This document shows positions 1 through 11,315 of a stretch of 64,000 bases of DNA, piece after piece. The notes beneath the pieces were generated by a model. That model was not told the DNA's origin and did not search any database. It worked only from the letters and a program-made list of their open reading frames with translations. Made by a program: the position numbers and the translations under genes. Origin of the DNA: Pollenia angustigena (Eukaryota; Arthropoda; Insecta; Diptera; Polleniidae); the NCBI GenBank assembly GCA_930367215.1, contig OV884056.1, positions 54,560,308 through 54,624,307 of the forward strand, given 5' to 3'. The stretch's first letter is position 1. Every line of letters begins with the position of its first letter.

Positions 1-407
1 GGCAGCAAAAAACAAGTATTTTTAAAAATGATAAAGCAAAGCTAACTGTATAGTTCGGATCACGGATGGGAAATTCGGAATTGGAACTGGTACCGAATTC
101 CTATTAAGAGTACTTTAATTAATAAAAAAGTACTAACTTTTGTAAAAAAAAAATCAAAACTTCTGATGCAAATATTATTTAAGATTCCTAAGTTAATATT
201 GGTTTGTCAATATTCAAGTCATCCTGAGCTTGTAGAGCATGTAGTACTACTCAAGTCCAGACGTCATCAGAGAGGCAGATAGTAGACACTTCTTAATTCT
301 AATTTTAAGAAGAAATCACTGGTATTGCGTCTCGCAAGAGACATGAGACAAATCTTATAGCCTCTCTCTTACATTTGTCTTGACAAAAAAACTCCCATAA
401 AAAGCCC
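1..407. other. Unassigned AT-rich stretch
   Basis: No open frame with recognisable motifs and no paired terminal repeats were found. It ends at the TSD of the first hAT element. Confidence 0.5.
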
Positions 408-1065
408 ATTAGAATCAGGGTTGTCAGATTTTTTGAGCTCCATCGCCATACCGGATGTCAGAAATCGCCAAACGTCGATTTTGTTCAGTTTTTGTAAAAT
501 GTTCTTCTTTTTTTTAATTAAATGTTGCATACAAAAAACGCTAGTATAAATTTTCAGTCAAAAATCGCCAAAAACTGAGAAAAAAATACAAACAAGTCGC
601 CGAAGTAAATTTTGTTTTTAATAAGATTTCCGTATGATGTGCTAAGTTCCCAATTTTTCATATTTGATAAAAACACTGAGATTTATTGTTGAGGGAAAGC
701 TAGCTTCTATGCGCATTTCACTGGTTGCTTAAGCCAGCTCATCAGGAAACCTTTTCCAAAGATTTTTTGTTTTGTTTCTGTAATTTTTTTTAAGAGATCA
801 TATATGTATTCAGTTAAAAACTTAAACTTAGTACACAAGTCTATAAGATCGTACACTTCAGCCTCACCGATTTCATTACTGGAGTTTTGACCTACACTCA
901 AAAGAAAAATCAATCCAAACGTACTCAAATCAGTCCGAAGCGGGATTGATAGTACGGTGAGTACGGATTTTCTTGAATCAAGTACAGAAAGATTGATTCA
1001 AGTACGGATTTTTAATCCCAAAATACTTAAATTATCCATATTCAATCCCGATTTCGTACTTGAAG

Positions 1066-1247
1066 TAATCCGAAAATGAGATTGATTTTAGTAAAACTAA
1101 GATTCAATCAATCTCAAAATGCGCTTGATTTAAGAATTAAAATTGTTTTAATCCGAACTCGTACTAAAAATAATCCGAAAATGAGATTGATTTAAGTAAA
1201 ACTTAGATTGAATAAATCTCAAAACGCGCTTGATTCAAGTATGTGAA
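1066..1247. repeat. Tandem duplication, about 105-bp period
   Basis: The block starting TAATCCGAAAATGAGATTGA at about 1066 recurs at about 1171, each followed by similar sequence ending in a GCGCTTGATT motif. It lies in the left arm of the 895-2007 element. Confidence 0.65.
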
Positions 1248-1466
1248 GTTGATTTTATCTCCAATTTGTGCTTGAAAAAAACCAAAAAAAAAAAAATTAG
1301 AAAGAAAAAATTATTATGATTGATTTACTTACCCGTTTTACACCTTAAATAATGATAAAACACCAACATCATGCCCTATAATGGTTTTTACTTTAAAAAT
1401 CTTATGTACATATTTAACTAAAAATATAAACAAAATGAGAAGCAAGATTTCAAATCTACTTTTTAA

Positions 1467-1544
1467 CCCTTCGTGGTACACATGAGTCTGGCCAGACCTT
1501 TGTTAAATGTGTAAAGATAATCAAAACATGCGTAAGCCGGAGGG
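1467..1544. mobile_element. Very short piggyBac-type MITE (78 bp)
   Basis: The element begins CCCTTCG and ends CCGGAGGG. It is flanked on both sides by TTAA (1463-1466 and 1545-1548), the piggyBac target duplication. The centre holds the palindrome TCTGGCCAGA. This is the innermost of three nested insertions. Confidence 0.6.
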
Positions 1545-2287
1545 TTAAACATGAAAATAATACATTCATATTTACATATGGCTATGTTTTTCTTCTTGTT
1601 CTGTTGTTTTTGGTGTTACTACAAACAAAAAGCAAATCGTTTTGTTCGAACTTGTGTTGTGTTGTTGTTGTTGTACAATAAATTTTGGAAAAAAACTCAC
1701 ACGTACGCACGCATTTAAGAATGCAATGCTGGGAGATGAGACTAATAAGTTTAATGAGAATAAAACCCTCATTTTGTAATTTTACTCTCAGAGTGGCGCT
1801 ATCAACGAAAAGTTTAATCTTTTTTGTACTTGATTTAAGCATTGTATACTTATTTCAAGAAATATCGGGATTGATTTTATAAAGTAATCCCATTTAGGAT
1901 TGATTTAAGTACGTTTTAGTGTTATTCGTACTTGAAGTTTTAAGTACGATTCGTGATTAAAGTAAGTATAAAAAGATTAATTTATCCCGAGTGTTTTTCT
2001 TTCTGTGTACATACTATTAGAATTACATACATACTATTAGAATTAAATAGTGACTGAATATAAAATTCACTTAATATGTTTTATTATATTAGTAATGATA
2101 ACAAAAATGACAAGTTGTTAAACAAAATTGCCGAAATAATATAAATGGTAAAAATAGCCAAGTTAATCGCCAGTTATATCAGAAATCGCCATAAAAGTCG
2201 GGAAAATGGGAAATCCCATCGCCAAACACTTTTCAAAATCGCCACGTTTGGCGAGAAATCGCTATATCTGACAGCCCTGATTAGAAT

Positions 2288-2838
2288 TTCAATTTGGGTT
2301 AACCCTTTTAAGTGTCAACTAGAAATTAAAAAGAAGCAGTCTAAAAACAGTTAAATTCACAAGCTCGTATTATCGTCGTATTTGTTCTCTATAACGTATA
2401 ATTATACAATGTTGTATTTTTGTTGTTGGTAATTTTCATACAAAAGTGTGGTATAATTATACGATTGATGTTTGCCCATATCGCCTCTTTATTGCAACAT
2501 AGTCACATCTCAAAAAATCAAAAATTTCAAGTTACTTAAGCAAAAAAGTTGCTTCATAACTTCTTTATATTAAAAAAAAACCAGAATTATGTCTCAAACT
2601 GAACCGAAGTTATAGCAAAAAAGATTTTATTTAATCTGTATATAAAGGTACATTTTGATTCCTATTAAAAAGTGTTTCATTAGGAAAAGAAACGTTTTAC
2701 ATCGTGGGTGGATGTAATACGGTAATTTCTATTTTAAAAAGTACTTCATTGTACTAAATTTTCCATATCTAGTTTTGATTGCCAATTGTTTAAATGAACT
2801 GCACAGTGGGACGGGTGAGTAATCAATTGGAATAAACT
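2288..2838. other. Unassigned AT-rich stretch
   Basis: Only short open frames and homopolymer runs are present. I saw no paired inverted repeats. Confidence 0.45.
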
Positions 2839-2840
2839 TA

Positions 2841-3065
2841 CACAGAAATAAATTAAAATGTATTTCAATTAAAAAATTTGTGATATTTATAAAAAAAAAA
2901 TTATAAAACTTGCATCAGTAAACCAATAAATAGTATCAATTAAATGTTTCATTCACTTGATTAAACATTTAATTCACTTGATTACATTTTTTATTAAAAC
3001 TGAGTTTATTTTTGATTAATGCTTTAATTGAAAAACAAACAAAAAAAAAAAAAAAATTTTCTGTG
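2841..3065. mobile_element. TA-flanked MITE with CACAGAAA ends
   Basis: Left end CACAGAAATAAATT and right end AATTTTCTGTG are inverted and flanked by TA at 2839-2840 and 3066-3067. The interior is A/T-rich with ATTCACTTGATT-type repeats and a long A-run near the right end. Confidence 0.6.
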
Positions 3066-3261
3066 TATCAGGCGACTTTATATGAAGTTTAACCCCCGTA
3101 TTCATAAGCGATTATTGAATTAAACAAACGTTTATTATGCACTCAGAATATTCTGTACGTAAAATTAACTGAAATTGTAATATAAAATAAATGAAACTTC
3201 AATTAAAAACCGGTCTTCTTATTTTTCATTTATTTTTAACAAAAAGTTCATTTAATTTTTT

Positions 3262-3459
3262 CTGTCAAAAATTCAACACCATATTCCGTAATATCAAATA
3301 AATACTCAGTTATTTTGTAAAATTTTACTGTCAAAAATTCAACACCGTATTCAGTAAAAACAATTAAATATTCAGTTATTTTTTAAAATTTTACTGTCAA
3401 AAAATTGACCCCATATTCAGTAAAAACAATAAAATATTCAGTTATTTCATTAAATTTTC
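3262..3459. repeat. Tandem repeat, three units of 66 bp
   Basis: Units start with CTGTCAAAAA at 3262, 3328 and 3394, an exact 66-bp spacing. Each contains a CATATTC/CGTATTC block and TCAGTTATTT. Units 2 and 3 are closest to each other. Confidence 0.8.
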
Positions 3460-3610
3460 GTTTACTCCACAAAAGAGCTGAATTTCTAAAAAATACCAGA
3501 CAGACACCTGTCCGAAAACTGTAGAAAACTGATTTTGGGCAAAATTTTAAATGTTACAGCTTTTTCATAACATAACATACATCTGTAATGCGAATCTGTA
3601 ATAAATTTAA

Positions 3611-3640
3611 CTAGATGACCCGTGCGAATATTTCGCACCG
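3611..3640 (-). mobile_element. Helitron 3' terminus
   Basis: On the minus strand the sequence ends GGGTCATCTAG followed by T, preceded by a perfect hairpin in GTGCGAAATATTCGCAC (3622-3638). A hairpin just before a CTRR end that abuts T is the Helitron 3' signature. The body would run to the right, but I could not find a matching TC 5' end before the MITE at 4067, so only the terminus is annotated. Confidence 0.65.
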
Positions 3641-4066
3641 TTAGTTGTCATTTTTGTAACATAAAATGAAAATAATTAACAGAAATTTTAGTAACTTCAA
3701 TACATTTTAAAATATAATTTTTATCAATGAAAATATTAATTTTTCAATTTCTAATTATTTTTCGTCATGAGTGTTAGAAATAAGCTTTAAAACGAGATAT
3801 CATTCATTAAATTTGATGCGGTGGTATGGGAGATATTTGCAACCGACAAAAAAAGTGCTTTAGAAATAAAATTTATGATGATTTTAATTTTAATTTAATT
3901 TAAATTTTAAACAAAACTTGTTATTGTTAAAACAGCTGTTTGTGTTAAATACACGACAACTTTAGTAGTGATGTTTTTTTATTGTTTAATATAGAAAAAT
4001 TAAAAAAAGCTTACTTTTCAAGAAGAAGTGATGCCATTTGACATTAATATTTTTCTATGTTGTTAA

Positions 4067-4585
4067 CCTAGCGTTTACACATGCCACTGTCAGCTCGAAA
4101 AACTCAATACACTTCCGTTTTTTTACTAATACATTCACATTTTTCGCAATGGCAGCTCCAGTGGCAATGTTACCCTGTTATAAATGTAGTTCACATTTAC
4201 TGGATTATTGTCAAATTGTTATTAAAGTTTTAACTTAAAGTATTATTATGATTAATTTTTTGAAACGCACATTAATAAAAGCAAGTTTGTTAATTATAAT
4301 GCATTAATATCGTTAAAATAATGCTAATATAAATAAATTTTCATTTCCCAAAAATGTGCCAATATGATTAACTCGGTAACTCTATTTTGTTTTCTGGCAC
4401 TTTTTTTTTAATTTGAGAAGTAAACAAATTTGCACAAGTTGACGCTTAAACGACATTTTGAAAATGAACTCGCATTGGCATGTGTAAACACAAAAGCCAA
4501 TGGCATGAGATTCGACTATTTCGAACGAATTTTCTTTGATACATAATACAGTGGCATGCCACTACTTGCATGTGTAAAGGCAGGG
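4067..4585. mobile_element. TAA-flanked Harbinger-type MITE, copy 1
   Basis: Left end CCTAGCGTTTACACATGCC and right end GCATGTGTAAAGGCAGGG are imperfect inverted repeats flanked by TAA at 4064-4066 and 4586-4588. A closely related copy lies at 52444-53021 and a short relative at 12281-12456. A 3-bp TWA duplication is typical of PIF/Harbinger. No coding capacity is seen. Confidence 0.75.
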
Positions 4586-4933
4586 TAAGAACAATTTACA
4601 TAAGCGAACAAAACAGGATAACAATTAGAACAACTGTTGTAATCGTTAAAAGTCACAGAATCCCACTACTGATGAGTTTAATATGACATACTATCATCAG
4701 AATACTAGTATTCTAGATCTATCCCTTAGGTCTGCGCAAGTCGCCACATGTTTATTTGGTTTATTCCTTAATGATGTCAAAAGCTGTTTACATTATACAT
4801 GTATATTTTTGTTTATGTTTTTGCCGTGTCGGAGATTCAGTTAACTTTAAATTAACTGAAACCTAACTATTTCTCAAGTAGTGGTGGTTGACACTTGCAT
4901 TACTTTTATGTGGAATTAACTAACTATTTTAAC

Positions 4934-5565
4934 CAGGGACGTAACAGTTATAAGATAAATGATAAAAAAATCAGATTTAACAATTATTACTGATACATTT
5001 ACGTAATGGTTATAAACAACCATTAACAAGTTATATAATTTATTTCGGTTATTTTAACCAATTGAAATGAGATATATATTTTTTTGGTTATAAATAATCG
5101 TTATATAAACCGACCAATTTTTTGGTCGAAGATAACCATTATTTCAACCAAAATTTTTTTTGGTTGAAAATAACCATTATAAAAAATTCTTTTTTTTTTG
5201 GTTACTACGGCAAAGATATTGTATATTTGAGTTTAGTTTCCAAACAATATACATGGTACATATGTTTGTATACATGTATATATAAACTTGGTGACAACAA
5301 TAAACCTTTGAAATTTTTTTCATACATGATAACCAAAAAAAATCAATTTTTTTTCAGTAATGGTTATTTTTAACCAAAATTTTTTTTGGCTGATTTAATG
5401 GTTATTTATAACCAAAATTTTTGTATTCTCAATTAATTAGTTACGGTAACCAATATAATATAAAAGTCACGATAATGGTTAAAAATTCCCAAATGCAGAT
5501 AAAGGGCATTTTTGCCTAACCTTTTTGCTCTGAAATAAAAACATAACAGTTATTTTCGGTCCCTG
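4934..5565. mobile_element. hAT-type MITE with internal inverted sub-repeats
   Basis: Ends CAGGGACGTAACAGTTAT and, inward from the right, CAGGGACCGAAAATAACTG are flanked by the identical 8-bp duplication ATTTTAAC at 4926-4933 and 5566-5573. The interior is many copies of a GGTTATAA/TTATAACC-like motif in both orientations, so the single strand could fold extensively. Confidence 0.85.
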
Positions 5566-5700
5566 ATTTTAACACTGCGATGTCCTAGGAAGTAGTCAAT
5601 TGTCCGACTCTGCATTACTTTCAGTTAACTTTAAAGTTAGTTACCTAGCTGTTAACTTAAAGTTAACTTTTTGTAGCTAGCTATAAACTTACTACTTTAA

Positions 5701-5919
5701 GGCCCGTTTTCACAACTTACCGATAGCTAAAAGTAAACTTTAACTGGCCGTATAAAAAGTGTTCCATTATTAAAACTTTACTTTTACTTAAAGTGAGCGA
5801 TAAAGTAAATTAAGGTTCATCCTACCTGGTAGGTTAAAGTAAAGTTGTAATAATGGAACACTTTTTATACGGCCAATAAAATCCTACCTTTAGCTATCGG
5901 TAAGTTGTGAAAACGGGCC
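5701..5919. mobile_element. TAA-flanked palindromic MITE (219 bp)
   Basis: Begins GGCCCGTTTTCACAACTTAC and ends with its inverse, with TAA at 5698-5700 and 5920-5922. A second matched pair, CGTATAAAAAGTGTTCCATT, lies inside, so nearly the whole element can form a hairpin. The duplication suggests a PIF/Harbinger-type origin. The surroundings carry AACTTTAAGTTA-like repeats. Confidence 0.75.
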
Positions 5920-6250
5920 TAAGTTAGCTTCAAGTTGGGTTTTTGTAAATGTAACTATTTTATTTAAATTGTATTAAGTTATTTTATTTAATTTTTTAAT
6001 TATAATATAACCTGGCCATTACCGATTACCAATTTCTACTCCGTACATTGTAATAATGGCCCTAAATAATTAAATCTTTTGTGAGTCTTGGAGCCGTTTG
6101 TTTGCCAATCGACTTGGCTCTTTCTACTTAAAATACAGATTGTTTGTATACACTTTGGTTAATGTAAATTTTCCATTGCTTAATAGTTAGCTTTAAGTTA
6201 GTCTATACAAGCTAACTTAAAGTTGGGTGGTTTATTGCCATACATACATA

Positions 6251-7575
6251 CAGTGAGTCTCATAATTATTTTGCATAAAAGAAAAATAATCTTTTTAGAA
6301 GAAACTTGATTGACATCCATTTACTTATGATATTAAACAGAAATTTTCTTTAATTATCGTGTTAGGAGAAAGACAAAGAATGAAATTATAAAAAAAAAAT
6401 TTGAACACCTTAATTATTATACATTTTATAAGAGATTTTAAAGGAATATAGTGCATTTTAAAGGTCACAAAAGTATTTTGCTTTTAAAAAATATCACGTA
6501 TTTTTACCGTATAACAATGGATATGTCACATTAAATACTTTAGCATATCCGTTGTTTTAGAAACTGCAGCTAATCGTTGTGGTATAGATTCCACCAATTT
6601 TTGGCACTTTTCTTGAGCTATTTTTCCACATTCTTGTAGCAAAACTTTTTTCAACGTAGTTTTCGAAGGTATGTGGCGTTGGCGAACCTGTTGCTCCAAA
6701 TACGGCCATAAATTTTCCATTAGGTTCAAGCCCGGGCCTTGAGGAAGCGTTGTCAAATGTTTAATATTATAGAGAATCCGCAGTTTAACATCTTGGGCTG
6801 TTTGTTTAGGATCGTTGTCCTGTTGGCAATAAAAACCTCTTGGTGGAAGTCCCATTTTATCAACACTCGCGTTAAGGTTTTCTTTAAGAATTGACAGATA
6901 CTCATGTCTGTCCATAATTCCATTTATAAAGATTAGATTTCCAACTCCATAGGCTGACCTACAGCCCCAAACCATAACAGAACCGCACCCATGTTTTACT
7001 GTCGGGTTGATATTTTTTATATGAAGGGATTCATTCGGCTTTCTCCAGACCATGCATCGTCCATCAGACCCAAAAATATTATATTTGCTTTCATCGCTAA
7101 ATATTACGGTTTTTCAAAAGTCAAAACCTTTGGTTATATGTCGATTAGCGGTTTTTTTTTTCTTGCTACTCGAGCATTAAAGTTGTTTAATCGTAATTAA
7201 TTAGATAAATAATAGCAAAATACCTTGAAAATATTATCTTATTCGTACGAAAATATGATTGAAACGTATAAACGAAGCAAGCCCATGTAAAAGGTAAAAA
7301 TTTATAACAATATTTGCAAGGATAAGATGATCTTTTAAAAAAAGCAAAATACTTTTGTGAGTATTAATTTAGGGTCGAAATAGTTTTAATGTCAGAAAAA
7401 GGCCATGCAATTACAAGTTTTTGTAATTGTATTATCATATTTACGTTGTAACACATATAACCTACGAAGTAAATAAACTTTTTTCTCAAAAATTAAACAA
7501 CTTGTACTTCATTTTGAGGAATGTATTAAATCTTTATGGAGTAAAAAATATGCAAAATATTTATGAGACTTACTG
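6251..7575 (-). mobile_element. Tc1-like transposon with IR/DR ends
   Basis: The outer ends match as inverted repeats at 24 of 26 positions (left starts CAGTGAGTCTCATAATTATT), with TA at 6249-6250 and 7576-7577. A second, inner pair CACAAAAGTATTTTGCT lies at 6466-6482 and 7343-7359, and it resembles the outer one. This two-signal-per-end arrangement, about 215 bp apart, is the IR/DR organisation of some Tc1 elements. The element encloses a broken transposase read on the minus strand. Confidence 0.9.
6526..7190 (-). pseudogene. Tc1 transposase, degenerate
   Basis: Read on the minus strand, a catalytic-domain frame of about 175 codons (6526-7053) extends upstream without a stop into FSDESKYNIFGSDG, which carries the first catalytic Asp. 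The second Asp is in QQDNDPKQTA and the Glu in NLMENLW. Two defects are visible upstream: a TGA where Trp is expected just before the FSDESK block, and a stop plus frameshift after NARVARKK. The spacing from the second Asp to Glu is 33 rather than 34 residues, and the usual SPDLNP is GPGLNL. The N-terminal DNA-binding part is missing. The protein would be inactive. Confidence 0.85.
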
Positions 7576-7577
7576 TA

Positions 7578-8864
7578 TATACAGAACAATGATTTTTAAT
7601 TTGTATCTCGTTTTTTCTATTAAAAACCACTGTGCGTCATATACTCATAAGTATTTATAATGGCACCATCATTATCATCATCTTTGTAAATGATCTTTGC
7701 ATTGATATAACTTCTAAAACATTTCCAAAGTGTGGCATCATACCCAAGTAACTTTACAGACGGATGGTATTCATCGTTAGATAGAGAGGAAGGAGTAAAG
7801 GGAAAATCAACAAACAAACAAAAAAATGCAATTAACATAAAACAGATGCATGTTACAACAAACCAACCATCTTGAAGAATATTTTTAAAATGTTGTTGAT
7901 TTCTTCATTCAACCAAGCAGCCATTCAAGCAACCAACAACATCATTATTTGCTGCATCAGCAGCAGCAGCATCATCATTGTTGCTGAGTTGCTGAAGTTT
8001 TAAAAATCTGTATGTATCACGTTCATCTTCCACAATGTATTCAAGTGGATTTATTACTGTATTTTGTTGTATAACAAACAATATGAATTGTATCTTGAAT
8101 TTAACTTTTTTTTTTTTTTTTTGTTATGGATCCATAATGCTTTGAAGTTTTTCTTGATTTTATTATTTCTTTTTTCTGTTTTTTTTTTCTAAAGATCAGA
8201 TCTTTTTTAACATTGAAGATATTTCAACAGTCAGTTATGGTCTAAACACTGAAAAAAAAAATACATTTCAAACAATCATCATTAACTTTTTTTTTTAAAG
8301 GCAGATGGTCATTAAGAGAGTAATAACGAATTTGTATTGAAATATAATGTACATTCTTCTCGTCATAGTGTGTAATAAACAAATTCCAAATCAAATTGTT
8401 ATATCAGCAGTTGTTGTAATCTGTGATTATTAAAAAAAAAACTATGTTATATTTGAATTTTCTTTGGTAATGTCTTGTATTCTTAAATCCATCTTGAGCA
8501 TTAGGGTTGAATTTTTCGGGAGATAAATTACTTGAAGTTAAACGTTAATGTGATTTTTCTACGCACGTCACATTAGAAAGCTTCTCTTAAAGGTCAGGTG
8601 CCGTTAGTGTTTAGAAATGATTTTAGTTTGCCAGTAGCTGAAACTGGCAGTACTATTTTCAAATTCTCTTTTCGTATCTTGGCAATAGGTGCCAGCCAGT
8701 TCCAGGTGGCAGTTTGTGCCACACAAGTTTGGTATCTACTTAGAAGTTACGCATAATTTAAAAGATGGCAAACTAAAGTTAATATTTTAAAAGAGTTGTC
8801 AGATCTTACAACTATATAATAGGAAAATAAACACAAAAACCAGCCTTTTTCTTTCTAAAAAAAA

Positions 8865-8912
<48 letters not shown>

Positions 8913-9152
8913 TTTAGTTTGATAAAAAAAATCTTATGTGTATTACGTAAACTGTTTTTTTTTTTTTTTTTTTTTTTTAAATTTGCCTTTCCCCATTAAT
9001 TTTTTAGCGAAAAGGGAACTAATTTCGAGGGAAATATTATTCACGATAGGACCCTACAAAAACAATGACAGCAATATGAAAAAACTGATGTAAACAGTCG
9101 TGTACGTGTGACATTTTTTCATACTTGTGAACTTTAATATATATGTATACGT
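7578..9152. other. Unassigned stretch with triplet and dinucleotide repeats
   Basis: Contains CAG/CAT-type triplets around 7954-7985, T-runs near 8107 and 8958, an (AT)n tract, and a possible small inverted pair (AGTTTGCCA near 8626 against TGGCAAACT near 8768). A 72-codon minus-strand frame at 7620-7838 is not recognisably conserved. This could be host sequence, but nothing establishes an exon. Confidence 0.4.
8864..8911. repeat. (AT)n microsatellite
   Basis: A run of about 48 bases of alternating AT with one G interruption near 8879. Confidence 0.95.
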
Positions 9153-9993
9153 TAGTGCTGGGAAACTATCGATATTACTATCGATAGTCGTAAACTATCG
9201 AAAATATCGATAGGAAAAATATCAATATCGATATTATTAATGTTTAAAATACAGCTATGAAGTCTTGTTACAGCAGCTATACACACACGGTTTTTTAACG
9301 CAAGTTTTTACTTGCTATTATTAATTCGCGCAGAAATACAGCAATGAATACAAACAACAAGAATGGCAGGTGGTATAGATTGCTTAGCTGTGCCTTTTTA
9401 CTACTAACTTAAGGCCCCTATGCCGAAATTTTTATATGTTTACATAGGGACTGAAATGTCAGATAGTTTTATGATGTTGTAAAAAAAATCAAATAAAAAT
9501 GCAATTGCAATTGCAATTGCGAGTATAGAATAAAACAATGAACGACCATTAGAGGAAAAGTCCGCTAGATTGATTACCTTTTGGGTTGAGAATCAAATCC
9601 AATTGAGAACATTGTCTAAAGTTTCAATTAAATATCTTATAGTCCCTGTTATTTTGGTTCCTTCAGAAAGGAGCTTATCATCATCACAACTGTCATCTAT
9701 AATAACGTACGTACCAGAGATCAGCAATGAATCGTTTTTTTGCTACTCATACTGACTCATGCAATTGTAAGTATAAGTGCGTAGAAATCATTTAAACTAA
9801 ACTACTCTGACTCACTCATACTCACAAGATAAATATTTATGAGTGCGACGTCGACATTATGCGCATACTCATAAATGACGTCAGCTTGATTTATAATTTT
9901 AAGAAAATACTTACAATACTCACAATGATTCAAATCATTTAGCTGATCCATTTACCGTTTTAACACAACAGATAAAACACACAAGTTAATAAT

Positions 9994-10107
9994 CAGCGCT
10001 GCCAGATAAATTTGCCGAAAAATCGTCCACTTCATACATGTAACTTTAGTAAACTGTAATTGCCAAATCGCCACTTTGCTATTTCGGGGACAAATCTGGC
10101 AGCCTCG
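9994..10107. mobile_element. Short MITE-like inverted repeat
   Basis: CAGCGCTGCCAGAT at the left pairs with ATCTGGCAGCC at the right, about 114 bp in all. No convincing TSD was seen. The ends resemble the CAGGGCTGCCAG hAT ends nearby, so it may be a decayed deletion derivative. Confidence 0.4.
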
Positions 10108-10207
10108 CATTTTGCTTCGCCTATACACATTGAGTTGAGTAGATTCTAAATCAAACACTACAAATGTTGCTAAGTATGAGTACGATGAATAAAATTAAAC
10201 TTTTGAG

Positions 10208-10789
10208 CAGGGCTGCCAGGTACTTTTTTTCCTTGTCCCAAAAAAATTAAAAAAATATCCCCAAAAATCCCCAAATTAAGAAAAAAAACCTTAATAAGTA
10301 AATATTTTTCTGTTTGTTTTTTTTCTGACCAAATTTAAAATTTTTTTTTTTTAAAAAGTAAAAATAGTAAGAAAAATTTTAATTAGAAATCCCCAAAAAT
10401 CCCCAAATAAAAATTTTTTGTAAATAAAATTATTTTATTTTGTTTGTACCCTGAAGGAAAAATAACATAAATTTATAAAGTACCTTTAACACTACCTTTT
10501 AACTAAAATGATAATCTTAATAAGGACCTTTTACACCGTATAAGTTGTTGATAAGAGTAAGATAAAAGTTTTGCTACTTTTTTTCATATTTTTAATACGA
10601 GACAAAGAAAAATAAGCGTAAATAATAAAAGGGAAAATATATTAAAAGAGTGTAAAATCCCCAAAAAATCCCCGAATTTTTTTTTTAAATCCCCAAAAAA
10701 ATCCCCAATCCCCAAATGACTTTCTTTGTCCTTTTTGCTCGCATAAAATCCCCAACTTTGGGGATAAATCCCCAAGTTTGACAGCCCTG
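10208..10789. mobile_element. hAT-type MITE, innermost of the 9-11 kb nest
   Basis: Ends CAGGGCTGCCAGG and, inward from the right, CAGGGCTGTCAAAC are flanked by the identical 8-bp TSD CTTTTGAG (10200-10207, 10790-10797). Both arms repeat AATCCCCAAAAA-type motifs. No transposase is seen. Confidence 0.85.
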
Positions 10790-11315
10790 CTTTTGAGTGA
10801 ATATGAGTTTGAATAACATTGGAATAAGTATGAGTGCGTATAAGTACAAGAATTTATGAGTCATGATTTAGCTCTACTCACTTTTTCACTACTCATTGCT
10901 GATCTCTGGTGCGTACATATGTAGATACGTCTCGTGCATTCAATAAAATGATAAAAACAACGAATTGTAGCCTGATAAAAAAATTTTTAAAGTTTTCCTT
11001 CTTAAGTACAAACATTCGGTCGATAGTAATGTCGATATATCGATAGTGAAATCTGAACTATCGATAAATATCGATAGTATCCCAGCTCTAATATAAGTGA
11101 ATTTAATACAAAATTTAAAGTTTACATGAGCCACTTCTTGCAGGAAAGTGGTTATTTCAAAGAGGAAATGAATTTATATCAGGGTTGGCAACCGAAATGA
11201 ATTTCGGTATCGACATTTTAATAATATCAGTATCTGTCGATATACCGTTACAGAAACTTTTTAAACGGTATAGTTATGCCGATTTGAATATTATTAGAGA
11301 TCTTATTAACTTTCA

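Larger units (their letters stand above)
895..2007. mobile_element. TA-flanked inverted-repeat element nested in the hAT
   Basis: Ends read CACTCAAAAGAAAAA and, inward from the right, CACAGAAAGAAAAAC. Both are flanked by TA (893-894, 2008-2009), as in Tc1/mariner-type MITEs. The arms are rich in AAGTAC and ATTGATT motifs in both orientations. The ends resemble those at 2841-3065 and 43705-43737. No transposase frame is visible. Confidence 0.6.
416..2279. mobile_element. hAT-type element (non-autonomous), host of nested insertions
   Basis: Ends are CAGGGTTGTCAGAT on the left and, read inward on the other strand, CAGGGCTGTCAGAT on the right. An identical 8-bp duplication ATTAGAAT flanks it at 408-415 and 2280-2287, the hAT signature. 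The subterminal regions repeat short motifs such as AAATCGCC. A 73-codon minus-strand frame at 707-928 lies between the left end and the first nested insertion; I could not match it to a hAT transposase domain. Two further elements (895-2007 and, inside that, 1467-1544) are inserted. It shares end sequences with 24521-25447 and 10208-10789. Confidence 0.85.
9713..10910. mobile_element. Inverted-repeat element nested in the TAGTGCTGGG hAT
   Basis: A perfect 18-bp inverted repeat ACCAGAGATCAGCAATGA bounds it. It lies exactly where copy 1 of the outer element departs from copy 2. Flanks ACGTACGT and GCGTACAT agree at 6 of 8 positions, suggesting a decayed 8-bp TSD and hence a hAT-like element. 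Arms are rich in ACTCATA/TATGAGT motifs. It carries two further insertions. Confidence 0.7.
9153..11090. mobile_element. hAT-type element, copy 1 of the TAGTGCTGGG family, twice interrupted
   Basis: Starts TAGTGCTGGGAAACTATCGA and ends with the near inverse (CCCAGCTCTA). Flanks GTATACGT and ATATAAGT agree at 6 of 8 positions, consistent with a decayed 8-bp TSD. The arms carry palindromic ATCGAT-type motifs. Internal sequence matches copy 2 at 14405-15116 up to about 9712 and resumes at about 10911. The gap is the nested 9713-10910 element, which in turn contains 10208-10789. Confidence 0.8.
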
